9,453 nt of DNA from Clostridiales bacterium (GCA_029098065.1 JAQXNP010000031.1:1-9453); one strand, 5' to 3'; positions 1 to 5,799 are shown, counted from the stretch's first letter. Translations and numbers: made by a program. Notes: generated from the letters alone by a model not told the origin.

Positions 1-187
1 GAGAAGATTTCTTTAGGATTGAAGTGCAATAGGGGCACTCTTCTCTATGATTAGCTTGCAGCCTTATGCGGCGATGTTTGCATTCGTTTTTTGATCGTAT
101 AGGCCTTAATACTGATAAATAGAGTCCTGTATCAACAAAAAGGTAAACGGGGTATCATCTCCTCAGGCGTGACTTCCTCCGACCCAT

Positions 188-358
188 TTACTTTTTAAAC
201 AGGAACAGCAAAATCGTAACCAAAGCTGACACCAGGGCGGCGATAGACAGCCAGACGTGGAAGTTCACATCATACCCCTGGGGATGGGTCTTCATCCACA
301 GGCCGCAGATCAGCGCGCATACGATTAAGATAATGGATACAATTCCAAGTGCTTTCAT
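188..358 (-). CDS. Small two-helix membrane protein (56 aa), last gene of the tetR operon
   Basis: I do not recognise this family. The protein begins MKALGIVSII and has two hydrophobic segments, about residues 4-21 and 34-54. They are separated by a short polar loop (WMKTHPQGYDVNFH), and the protein ends in FKK, so it is probably a hairpin in the cytoplasmic membrane. The start at 358 is chosen because a strong AGGAGG-type site (revcomp of 364-371) lies just upstream; the reading frame stays open further upstream but has no better start. Its ATG shares one base with the TGA of the preceding gene (TGATG), which implies translational coupling. It is the fourth and last gene after tetR, so it is probably under the same repressor. 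No motif indicates transport or enzymatic function; an envelope-stress or drug-related role is only a guess. Confidence 0.72.
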   Translation of the reverse strand: MKALGIVSIILIVCALICGLWMKTHPQGYDVNFHVWLSIAALVSALVTILLFLFKK

Positions 359-531
359 CAGGTTTCCTCCTTGTTTTGCGTTGTGTAGGGATATTTGAGC
401 TTCGCGATCTGATTGGCGCAGATGCCGGCGCAGACCATGAGAACCAGAAGCCAGAAGCCCAGTCTGGAGCGGCACTGATTGCCGTAGATCAGGCCCACCG
501 GGGCCTGCACAAAAAGCGTCAGAGCCGCCAT
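358..531 (-). CDS. Small two-helix membrane protein (57 aa), likely paralogue of its upstream neighbour
   Basis: This short gene reads MAALTLFVQAPVGLIYGN and so on, and ends TTQNKEET. Hydrophobic segments lie near residues 2-17 and 25-42, with a basic tail after NQIAKLKYP. It starts two bases after the TGA of the upstream gene, and its own TGA overlaps the ATG of the downstream gene by one base, so translation is probably coupled on both sides. The ribosome binding site of the downstream gene lies inside its last codons. Only a weak AGG precedes its own ATG, which fits reinitiation. The second helix and its exit (NQIAKLKYP) resemble the neighbour's DQIIRMEFP at the same distance from a proline in the first helix, suggesting gene duplication. 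The function is unknown. Confidence 0.62.
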   Translation of the reverse strand: MAALTLFVQAPVGLIYGNQCRSRLGFWLLVLMVCAGICANQIAKLKYPYTTQNKEET

Positions 532-533
532 GT

Positions 534-752
534 TCAGCAGCCTGTTTTGCGGTAATGTTCTGCCGGTGCGGGGCTCCTGGCCGGGAATTCCATGCGGATG
601 ATCTGATCCAGAAGCAGCCCGACGGTCAGCAGCAGGAACATGGTAAAGATGCCGTATCCCTCATAGTACCAGTCGGTGATGACCAATGCCGGAACGGCTG
701 CCGCAAACGCGGCGATGGAAAGCACCCTCAGATTACTTTTCAATTTCTTCAT
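534..752 (-). CDS. Small two-helix membrane protein (72 aa), translationally coupled to tetR
   Basis: The protein begins MKKLKSNLRVLSIAAF. It has predicted membrane helices at about residues 10-26 and 34-52, joined by an aromatic and acidic turn (DWYYEGYG), and a polar tail rich in Pro and Ala. The family is not recognised. The start codon lies inside the tetR gene: the two genes overlap by 20 bases, and the AGGAG formed by tetR codons abuts the ATG directly. Such zero spacing is poor for independent initiation and suggests that ribosomes finishing tetR restart here. A membrane protein made in step with its TetR repressor is a common arrangement for efflux or envelope functions, but two helices alone do not make a recognisable pump. 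It may act with the two small membrane proteins that follow. Confidence 0.68.
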   Translation of the reverse strand: MKKLKSNLRVLSIAAFAAAVPALVITDWYYEGYGIFTMFLLLTVGLLLDQIIRMEFPARSPAPAEHYRKTGC

Positions 753-1308
753 CTCCTAAAAGCAAATCCAGCTGATCGTCGATCAGCTTTTGAAGTTCCC
801 GGGGCTCACGCACATTGACCCCGGCATAAGCGCCGAAGTCCTTTGCCCGGTACAGGACGAGCTGCAAAAAGGAGACCAGCTCCAGGGCAATGACCTGGCA
901 GGCCCGCTCGGTTTTCCGGCCTCCGAAATGGGCCGTGATATAGGGCAGAATCTGATACGGCATATCAAAGGGGGCCTGCAGCAGGACATAGGGAACAGAC
1001 AGCCGGGTGATGGTCTCATACTGGAGCGTCACCTCGGACACATGGTACAAGAGCCGTTTCAACTGTTCCTTCGGGCTCAGGTGTTCTTCCTCCTGCGCGG
1101 CATACTGGCTGAACGCACCGGCGATGATCCCGTCAATAGTCAGCTTCAGCAGTTCGTCCTTTGACCCGAAGCAGTAGTTGATCATGGCCAGATTCACATT
1201 CGCCTGGCTAGCGATCTGCCGCGCCGTGATCTTTTCCGGATACGGGGATGTCAATAGGAGCTCCCTGGTGGCCGCCATCAACTGCTCTTTCGTATTTTCA
1301 CTTGACAT
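733..1308 (-). CDS. TetR/AcrR-family transcriptional repressor
   Basis: A 191-residue protein of normal TetR size. The N-terminal helix-turn-helix spans about residues 27-51 and carries the family hallmark (ITARQIASQANVNLAMINYC, followed by FGSKDELL). The remaining alpha-helical part would be the ligand-binding and dimerisation domain, which is not conserved enough to name a ligand. The start at 1308 is preferred over an in-frame ATG 21 bases upstream because GGGAGGA lies at good distance before it. Three small membrane protein genes follow in the same direction, and the first overlaps tetR by 20 bases. A near-perfect palindrome just upstream overlaps the predicted transcription start, so the protein most likely represses its own operon and is released by an unknown effector. 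Confidence 0.9.
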   Translation of the reverse strand: MSSENTKEQLMAATRELLLTSPYPEKITARQIASQANVNLAMINYCFGSKDELLKLTIDGIIAGAFSQYAAQEEEHLSPKEQLKRLLYHVSEVTLQYETITRLSVPYVLLQAPFDMPYQILPYITAHFGGRKTERACQVIALELVSFLQLVLYRAKDFGAYAGVNVREPRELQKLIDDQLDLLLGDEEIEK

Positions 1309-1326
1309 TTGTGTTCCTCCCTCTAT

Positions 1327-1352
1327 CACGAATTAAGCATGTTTAATTCGTG
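1327..1352. promoter_or_regulatory. Palindromic operator, probably for the TetR repressor
   Basis: The arms CACGAATTAA and TTAATTCGTG are perfect inverted repeats around GCATGT. The whole 26-base site is symmetric except for one base pair (1337/1342). It begins four bases downstream of the -10 box of the leftward promoter and ends 19 bases before the tetR start codon, so it covers the predicted transcription start. Size, symmetry and position fit TetR autoregulation. Occupancy by TetR is inferred from position. Confidence 0.8.
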
Positions 1353-1356
1353 TTTG

Positions 1357-1384
1357 ATTATAGAACAGGGTGCGTCACAGTCAA
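1357..1384 (-). promoter_or_regulatory. Promoter of the tetR-membrane protein operon
   Basis: On the minus strand a TTGACT -35 box (1379-1384) and a perfect TATAAT -10 box (1357-1362) are separated by 16 bases. Transcription would start within the palindromic operator. Confidence 0.8.
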
Positions 1385-1405
1385 GCATAAATCAGAAAAT
1401 TTTTC

Positions 1406-1434
1406 TTGATGGAAAATACATAATGTATTATGGA
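1406..1434 (+). promoter_or_regulatory. Possible promoter and 15-bp palindrome before the marR-like gene
   Basis: A TTGATG sequence (1406-1411) is followed by AT-rich DNA with -10-like hexamers (TATTAT at 1426-1431 or TATGGA at 1429-1434). A palindrome AATACATAATGTATT (1415-1429, one central base) occupies the space between the boxes, where a MarR dimer could block transcription. No hexamer pair is ideal, so the exact promoter is uncertain; the palindrome is plain in the sequence. Confidence 0.45.
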
Positions 1435-1458
1435 TTAACCGCGACAGGAGGTACCGTG

Positions 1459-1904
1459 ATGGATCTGGAAGAGCTGGACCCGCGCTATGTGCCGTATGGC
1501 GCGCTGTCTGTTCTGGATAATCGTTTGCGGGCCTGCCAAAACAGTGCGTACCCCGACATGACCATGAAGCAGCATTTTTTGCTGGTATCAGTCAATCTGT
1601 TTGGGGATGACTTTCCGACGCTGAAGCAGGCGGGCGATCTGCTGGGCTGTTCCTATCAGAATGTGAAGCGCCCCTTGCCGGCCAGCTGGAGGCAACGGGC
1701 TACTTGCGCATTCTGGCGGACGCGGCGGGTAAGCGGAAGCTGCGTCTGGTTCCCACCTCGAAATTTCAGGAACTGGATGCCGGGAAAAACCATCTGGCGG
1801 AACAGTTCATGGATCGGCTGTACACCGATGTTTCGGAGGAGGATTTGAGAATCACGCTGAAAACGATTCAGAAAATGACAGGCAACATTACGGAGGATAA
1901 CTGA
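1459..1904 (+). pseudogene. MarR-like winged-helix regulator, frameshifted
   Basis: The gene starts MDLEELDPRYVPYGALSVLDN behind AGGAGGT. It runs through a winged-helix DNA-binding segment (TLKQAGDLLGCSYQNVKR, about residues 55-72) and then goes out of frame. The rest of the domain continues one frame over: LAGQLEATGYLRILADAAGK, then LRLVPTSKFQELDAG, to a natural end at ITEDN. The break is at CCCC (1671-1674). Family members read NVK-x-x-A-x-x-LE-x-x-G-[YF]-L here, so two extra C bases best explain the shift. The restored protein would be about 148 residues, typical for MarR relatives. It is divergent from tetR. It is either inactive, a C-tract switch, or a sequencing error. The recognition helix is present upstream of the break, but the wing would be lost. 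Confidence 0.75.
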
Positions 1905-1995
1905 TGCTTTCATGGTGATTTCCTCCCTGTTCAGAGGTATATTACCCCACGATCTGCCGCGAAAGGATGAAATAAAACGAAAAAGAAGCGGGTAA
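1905..1995. other. Short spacer without a recognisable gene
   Basis: Nothing with coding character or structure was found between the end of the marR-like gene and the hydrolase fragment. A plain reading frame for the hydrolase is closed by a TAA at 1993-1995, so any further N-terminal part has been lost or eroded. Confidence 0.5.
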
Positions 1996-2204
1996 TCACT
2001 CGTTCTGATCGCCCCGGCCGCTGTCTGTGTTCCCCTGGACGTCATGAAAGAAAAGGGCTTTGTGTAGCCGACTTGATCGTGAACGACGGCCAGGTGACCA
2101 ACCAGGATACCGAACGGCCTGATCTCACCACCGCCTCCGCCCTCCGGCTGTTGCTGGACAGAGCTGCCACGGTGGAGGAGGCTCTATCGCTGTTGGTGGA
2201 ATAT
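1996..2204 (+). pseudogene. Fragment of a choloylglycine hydrolase / linear amide C-N hydrolase family gene
   Basis: Two frames together give family-like protein. SLVLIAPAAVCVPLDVMKEKG is read first, then, after a one-base slip near 2046-2058, GLCVADLIVNDGQVTNQDTE and PDLTTASALRLLLDRAATVE, continuing EALSLLVEY. The block PLD-x-M-N-EKGL-x-V followed by Q-(N)-T-x-(K/R)-P-x-LTT-x-x-A-x-RLLLD-x-A-A-x-V-x-EAL is typical of clostridial proteins in the Ntn-hydrolase group that includes bile salt hydrolases and penicillin V acylases. The catalytic N-terminal Cys region and the C-terminal half are absent, so this cannot be an active enzyme. It lies in a stretch of other broken genes. The family call rests on remembered motifs rather than an alignment. 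Confidence 0.65.
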
Positions 2205-2326
2205 GCAGAGGAGACGCTTCCGCCTTTCCTGACTTTATTCCAGGCAGGGAACTGTCCGGAAACAATTCCTACGCGGAAATCAGGAACGGCGAGCTTGCTG
2301 CTTTGGACATTGAATGGGCACCATGA
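2205..2326 (+). pseudogene. Unassigned coding-like fragment ending DIEWAP
   Basis: After the hydrolase-like segment the reading frame with coding character changes. From about 2216 the frame reads ASAFPDFIPGRELSGNNSYA, then EIRNGELAALDIEWAP, and stops at TGA 2324-2326. The sequence looks like the C-terminal end of a protein, with balanced composition and turn-rich GNNSYAEI, but I do not recognise it. The TGA overlaps an ATG (ATGA at 2323). It may be the tail of a different gene fused to the hydrolase remnant by deletion. Confidence 0.3.
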
Positions 2327-2356
2327 GTGAATCGGCAATGACAGGAGGACAACCCT

Positions 2357-2585
2357 ATGGCAGCAATGGATGGGAATGGCTTTATTCATTGTTATGCTGG
2401 CCTGCGGGTTTGCCTGCATTATTTCCACAGCAGCGGGCCTGACCGGATGCGGAATCTATAAAAAACGAGCCAGGAAAGCGGTAAAACGCATCGTCAGGAT
2501 ATTACTATGGGTCGTGCTGATTGTCGGGATCGCCATTGCGGCGGTTCCCGCCATGTATCCTTTCCTTATTATTTCAAATTGGTAA
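2357..2585 (+). CDS. Small two-helix membrane protein, start possibly damaged
   Basis: From 2370 (or 2376) an uninterrupted frame gives MGMALFIVMLACGFACIIST, then AAGLTGCGIYKKRARKAVKR and a second hydrophobic stretch (ILLWVVLIVGIAIAAVPAMY), ending FLIISNW. It has two predicted helices, about residues 3-24 and 43-66, with a strongly basic loop between them that should face the cytoplasm. The best ribosome binding site (AGGAGG 2343-2348) is ideally spaced for the ATG at 2357, but that ATG is in another frame. One extra G in the GGG at 2371-2374 would account for this, giving MAAMDGMALFIV. The gene is therefore either slightly broken or starts at 2370 with poor spacing. Its surroundings are all decayed genes. 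The family is unknown. Confidence 0.45.
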
Positions 2586-2944
2586 TATCGTTTGTACGAT
2601 ACCGGAAGCAGTTGTGTCATCGTTGGCCAACTGCCTGAGACGGGAAATTAAAATAATACCGGAGATAACGGCATCGGACACAACCGAACGTACATATTGG
2701 GATTCCAAGCCCAATACTAATGGAGAAAATGCGGGCTGCTTGACCACCCTGCGGAAGTGAAAGATTACGCATAACGTCGACGATCGAAGCACAAAAGGGC
2801 ACCGCTTTTACATATCGGCTGCGTTATGCGTAATCAAAAAATAATGTTTTCAAGCGGATACGTTATACGTTGCACCTTGCCTTAAACCAGATCAGCATGT
2901 TTTTTCAAATTGTTGTTCTTTTCCCCCATTATCCGTAAGATTGA
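2586..2944. other. Non-coding stretch of degraded DNA with one inverted-repeat element
   Basis: There is no convincing gene on either strand. Short open frames exist on both strands between 2586 and 2802, but they lack ribosome binding sites and recognisable motifs. The one clear structure is the 73-base inverted-repeat element at 2763-2835. A degenerate echo of its repeat (ACGTTATACGTTG) occurs at about 2859-2872. Confidence 0.5.
2763..2835. repeat. 73-bp element bounded by 14-bp perfect inverted repeats
   Basis: GATTACGCATAACG (2763-2776) is repeated exactly in inverse as CGTTATGCGTAATC (2822-2835). The 45-base interior carries a smaller AAAAG...CTTTT repeat around 2793-2809. There is no T-run on the appropriate side for an intrinsic terminator. 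It could be a miniature transposable element or a recombinase-related site, given the recombinase remnant downstream; no clear target duplication is visible. Confidence 0.6.
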
Positions 2945-3260
2945 TCAAACGGGAAATGGAGGAGAGAGCACACTGGCCAGGCCAAAAAAGCCCGCCCGGA
3001 TGACATCAAAGGGCTGACGCTCGGCGTTGCTGACAAAAGCAGATCCATCTACAACAAAACCTACATGTTGGTCAAGCAGCTCCCCGCGTCCGCCTGTGAG
3101 AATGGGTTTATTGCCGCCAATCCCTGTCCGCTCCGCACAAAAGGGACATCCCGCGAAGGGACGCCAGGCGCTGACGAAAGAACAGGCGCCCCTCCTTCTG
3201 GTTGCGGTCAAGGTTCCCAAGGCGTATCTTTTGAAGCTCACCGGAGCGCGTTTTATGTGA
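2945..3260 (+). pseudogene. Tyrosine recombinase (phage/ICE integrase) remnant, frameshifted and truncated
   Basis: The first part, in one frame from 2945, reads ARPDDIKGLTLGVADKSRSI then YNKTYMLVKQLPASACENGF and IAANPC. This matches the SAM-like core-binding domain of tyrosine recombinases (helices ending in a YN-x-x-x-x-L-x-x-[LI]-x-x-A-x-x-N-x-[LI]-I-x-x-NP pattern). Near 3141-3150 the coding frame slips by one base and continues GRQALTKEQAPLLLVAVKVP KAYLLKLTGARFM, which is the start of a catalytic domain, before a stop at 3258. The Arg, His and Tyr catalytic residues that would follow are missing, so it is inactive. No start codon with a ribosome binding site is visible. The truncation is only 22 bases before the promoter of the Trp transporter operon, showing that a mobile element once bordered that operon. 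Confidence 0.65.
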
Positions 3261-3282
3261 GAAAATTTGGGCGAATTATGGG

Positions 3283-3310
3283 TTGACTTTTTCGCGATCG
3301 GTGCTATAAT
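3283..3310 (+). promoter_or_regulatory. Promoter of the Trp T-box / transporter operon
   Basis: A TTGACT -35 box (3283-3288) and a perfect TATAAT -10 box (3305-3310) are spaced by 16 bases. Transcription should begin around 3317, just ahead of the T-box stem I. Confidence 0.88.
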
Positions 3311-3316
3311 ACAAAC

Positions 3317-3590
3317 CAACATCAAAACCGATGAGCGAGAGAAGTAACTGGACAGGTTGTCTTTCAGAGAGTTGTGGGCGGTGGAATCACAGCGGCGGGA
3401 CGGTCCGGCGAATGGACTCGCGAGGGCAGAGCGAACAGCGGTAGCTTAGTAGCGGCTGACGGGGAACGCACCCGTTATCAGAGCGGCGCGTATATGGTTG
3501 TACGCGGAAAGAGCGGGTGCTTTGCGCCAACTTGGGTGGTACCGCAGGATGAAAGTCTTGTCCCAATCTGGGGACGGGCTTTTTTTATTG
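3317..3590 (+). ncRNA. Tryptophan-specific T-box riboswitch
   Basis: The leader carries the canonical T-box sequence AACTTGGGTGGTACCGC (3529-3545) followed by a terminator. Stem I can be drawn from the sequence: GCGAG (3335-3339) pairs with CTCGC (3417-3421), and CTGGAC (3348-3353) pairs with GTCCGG (3403-3408). The internal specifier loop between them has the strands AGAAGTAA and CGAATGGA. The triplet before the conserved purine is TGG (3413-3415), the Trp codon. Stem III is CGCGTA/TACGCG at 3486-3505. Uncharged tRNA-Trp would pair with the specifier and with the UGGU bulge (3537-3540), stabilising the antiterminator and switching on the transporter genes. An AUG reading one base earlier (3412-3414) would mean Met, but it fits the loop position and the downstream genes less well. 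Confidence 0.92.
3552..3587 (+). terminator. Intrinsic terminator of the T-box leader
   Basis: AAGTCTTGTCCC (3553-3564 region) pairs with GGGACGGGCTT around an AATCTG loop. The stem has one bulge and two G-U pairs and is followed by seven Ts. It would form when tRNA-Trp is charged and the antiterminator is not stabilised. Confidence 0.88.
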
Positions 3591-3710
3591 CCTGAAAAGG
3601 AGTTTGATCATATGACAGTCTTTCGCAGACGATGGCGGGCTTTCTAATTTTTTATTTGCTGCCGCCAGTCAGAATTCAATTTAAACATAAGAGAAAGGGA
3701 GAGATCCTTT

Positions 3711-4799
3711 ATGAAAAACCATCAGAAATTTACTTCCGCCGCTCTGGCCCTCACCATGACCCTGTCCCTGGCCGCCTGCGGCGGCGAATCCTCCGTGGAG
3801 TCCGCCGCTCCTGCGGAGAGCCAGGCCGCTGAAAGCCAGGCCGCTTCCACCGTCTACAAGATCGGTATCTGCAACTATGTGGATGACGCCTCCCTGAACC
3901 AGATCGTGGACAATATCCAGCAGCAGCTGGCCGCCATCGGAGAAAAGAACGGCGTCACCTTTGATATCGACTATGACAACTGCAACGCCGATGACGCTGT
4001 AATGGAGCAGATTATCGCAAACTTTATCGCGGATGACGTGAATCTGATGATCGGCGTAGCCACCCCCGTGGCCATGAAGATGCAGGCCGCCACGGAGGAC
4101 AACCAGATCCCTGTGGTCTTTGCCGCGGTCTCCGATCCCGTGAGCGCAGGTCTGGTAGACAGTCTGGAGGCCCCCGGCGCCAACCTCACCGGAACCTCGG
4201 ATTATCTGGACACCAACGCCGTTATGGACCTGATCTTTGCCGCCGATCCTAACGCATCCAAGATCGGCCTGCTGTATGACCAGGGCCAGGACTCCTCCGC
4301 CACGCCCATCGCCCACGCCAAAGAGTATCTGGAATCCAGGAACATTGAATATGTAGAGCGCACCGGCACCAACAACGAGGAGGTTCTTCTCGCCGCCCAG
4401 GCTCTGGTCGCCGATGGGGTGGACGCCGTCTTCACCCCCACCGACAATACCATCATGACCGCTGAGCTGTCCATCTATGAGACCTTCATCGATGCCGGCA
4501 TCCCCCATTACACCGGTGCTGATTCCTTTGCTCTGAACGGCGCTTTCCTGGGCTACGGCGTAGATTACGCCAATCTGGGTGTGGAAACCGCCGACATGGT
4601 GGCCGATATCCTGCTGAACGGTGCCGATCCCGCCTCCACCCCCGTCAAGACCTTTGACAACGGTACCGCCACCGTGAACACGGAAACCTGTGAAGCCCTG
4701 GGTCTGGATTACGATACCGTCAAGGCTGCCTTCGCCCCCCTGTGCACTCAGGTGCTCAGCATCACCACTGCCGAAAGCTTCGATGACCTGAATCAGTAA
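3711..4799 (+). CDS. trpX: Tryptophan/aromatic amino acid ABC transporter, substrate-binding lipoprotein
   Basis: A 362-residue secreted lipoprotein. A basic N-terminus and hydrophobic helix lead to the lipobox LAAC, with Cys23 as lipid anchor, then a Ser/Ala/Glu-rich linker to about residue 46. The rest is an ABC_sub_bind-type two-lobed binding protein: KIGICNYVDDASLNQIVDNI at the start of the mature domain, and IPVVFAAVSDPVSAGLV (about 133-149) followed by GTSDY, segments characteristic of this family. It should capture its amino acid outside the membrane and deliver it to the permease encoded next. The Trp specificity is inferred from the upstream T-box and from the known trpXYZ family of Firmicutes; related proteins also bind Tyr and Phe. 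The start is supported by GGGAGAG nine bases upstream. The permease gene follows after a 76-base gap. Confidence 0.88.
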   Translation: MKNHQKFTSAALALTMTLSLAACGGESSVESAAPAESQAAESQAASTVYKIGICNYVDDASLNQIVDNIQQQLAAIGEKNGVTFDIDYDNCNADDAVMEQIIANFIADDVNLMIGVATPVAMKMQAATEDNQIPVVFAAVSDPVSAGLVDSLEAPGANLTGTSDYLDTNAVMDLIFAADPNASKIGLLYDQGQDSSATPIAHAKEYLESRNIEYVERTGTNNEEVLLAAQALVADGVDAVFTPTDNTIMTAELSIYETFIDAGIPHYTGADSFALNGAFLGYGVDYANLGVETADMVADILLNGADPASTPVKTFDNGTATVNTETCEALGLDYDTVKAAFAPLCTQVLSITTAESFDDLNQ

Positions 4800-4817
4800 A
4801 CCTGTTCCCGCCATCCG

Positions 4818-4851
4818 CCGGGGGAGAGAGGCTGCCGCCTCTGTCCCCCGG
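4818..4851 (+). promoter_or_regulatory. Strong intercistronic hairpin between trpX and trpY
   Basis: CCGGGGGAGAGAGG (4818-4831) and CCTCTGTCCCCCGG (4838-4851) form a 14-pair stem with one mismatch and a six-base loop. There is no T-run after it, so it is not a standard terminator. It is more likely an mRNA-stabilising or processing hairpin that keeps binding-protein message more abundant than permease and ATPase message, as in many ABC importer operons. Confidence 0.65.
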
Positions 4852-4875
4852 ACTTCTTGTGAGGAGGAGGATTTC

Positions 4876-5799
4876 ATGACCTTGTCTCTCATCCAAACCG
4901 CACTGGAGCTGGGCCTGATCTGCTCGCTGACGACCCTTGCTCTCTTCTTGAGCTACTCCATGCTGAATATCTGTGATCTGTCCACCGACGGCTGCTTTAC
5001 CCTGGGCGCCGCTGTGGGAGCGGTCATGGCTCTGGCCGGACATCCCATTCTGGCGATTCCCGCCGCCATGGCCGCCGGCATCTGCTCCGGCTTTCTCACC
5101 GCCCTGCTTCAGACCAAGATGGGCGTAAACAGCCTGCTGGCCGGCATCATCGTCAACACCGGGCTCTACTCCATCAATATCGCGGTGATGGGAGGTTCCT
5201 CTCTGCTGAATATGAACAAGACCGTCACCGTGTTCACTCTGACAAAGGACCTGCTGGCGGGCACGCCGCTGGCCGGTCAGTACAAGCTGGTGGTGTCTCT
5301 GGCGGCAGTGGCTCTGGTGATCCTCTTCCTGGTCCTCTTCCTGAATACCGAACTGGGACTGGCCATCCGGGCCACAGGCGACAATCCGGACATGGTCCGC
5401 TCCTCTTCCATCAACCCCGTTTTTACCACCATCGTGGGGCTTTGCATATCCAACGCGTTTACCGCCCTGTCCGGCTGCCTGCTGGCTCAGTCCCAGAAGT
5501 CGGTGAACATCGATATCGGCGGCGGTATGGTCACCATCGCCCTGGCCTCCCTGCTCATCGGCCGCACCCTCATCAGCCGGGGCGGTATTTTCCCCCGGGC
5601 GTTGAGTATGACGGCAGGCTCCTTTGTGTTCCGCCTTGTCTATACCATTGCCCTGCGGCTGGACATGCCCGCTTTCATGCTGAAACTGGTCTCCTCGGTC
5701 ATTGTGATCCTGGCCATTTCCGGCCCCTACCTGAAAAGCCAGCTGCCTATGCTGCGGCGCCGTCTGGCCCAGGAACGGGAGGAGGATGACATATGCTGA
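4876..5799 (+). CDS. trpY: Tryptophan/aromatic amino acid ABC transporter, permease
   Basis: A 307-residue, very hydrophobic inner-membrane protein of the BPD_transp_2 permease type (related to branched-chain amino acid and sugar permeases), with roughly eight membrane segments. NICDLSTDGCFTLGAAVGAV (about 31-50) and VNSLLAGIIVNTGLYSINIA (about 84-103) are typical of the permeases paired with ABC_sub_bind proteins. GLAIRATGDNPDM (161-173) is the cytoplasmic coupling loop that docks on the ATPase. The C-terminus is basic then acidic (LRRRLAQEREEDD). The start follows GAGGAGGAGG. The gene overlaps the ATPase gene by seven bases, so the two are translated together. Together with trpX and trpZ it forms one importer under the Trp T-box. 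Confidence 0.9.
   Translation: MTLSLIQTALELGLICSLTTLALFLSYSMLNICDLSTDGCFTLGAAVGAVMALAGHPILAIPAAMAAGICSGFLTALLQTKMGVNSLLAGIIVNTGLYSINIAVMGGSSLLNMNKTVTVFTLTKDLLAGTPLAGQYKLVVSLAAVALVILFLVLFLNTELGLAIRATGDNPDMVRSSSINPVFTTIVGLCISNAFTALSGCLLAQSQKSVNIDIGGGMVTIALASLLIGRTLISRGGIFPRALSMTAGSFVFRLVYTIALRLDMPAFMLKLVSSVIVILAISGPYLKSQLPMLRRRLAQEREEDDIC

Noticed and set aside
1..187. Possible 3' end of a gene entering from the left (17 codons to a TAG at 52-54) and a weak AGTGC...GCACT hairpin near 25-41
   Set aside because: The peptide is too short to recognise and has no supporting context; the hairpin is short and lacks a clear T-run. I see nothing certain in this stretch.
1309..1458. N-terminal extension of the marR-like gene back to 1309
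   Set aside because: It would run through the tetR promoter and operator. The ATG at 1459 has a perfect AGGAGGT site and begins the family-like sequence.
2574..2802. Short minus-strand frames of 61 and 72 codons in the decayed region
   Set aside because: They have no ribosome binding site and no recognisable motif, and they lie in a stretch of eroded DNA where random open frames are expected.
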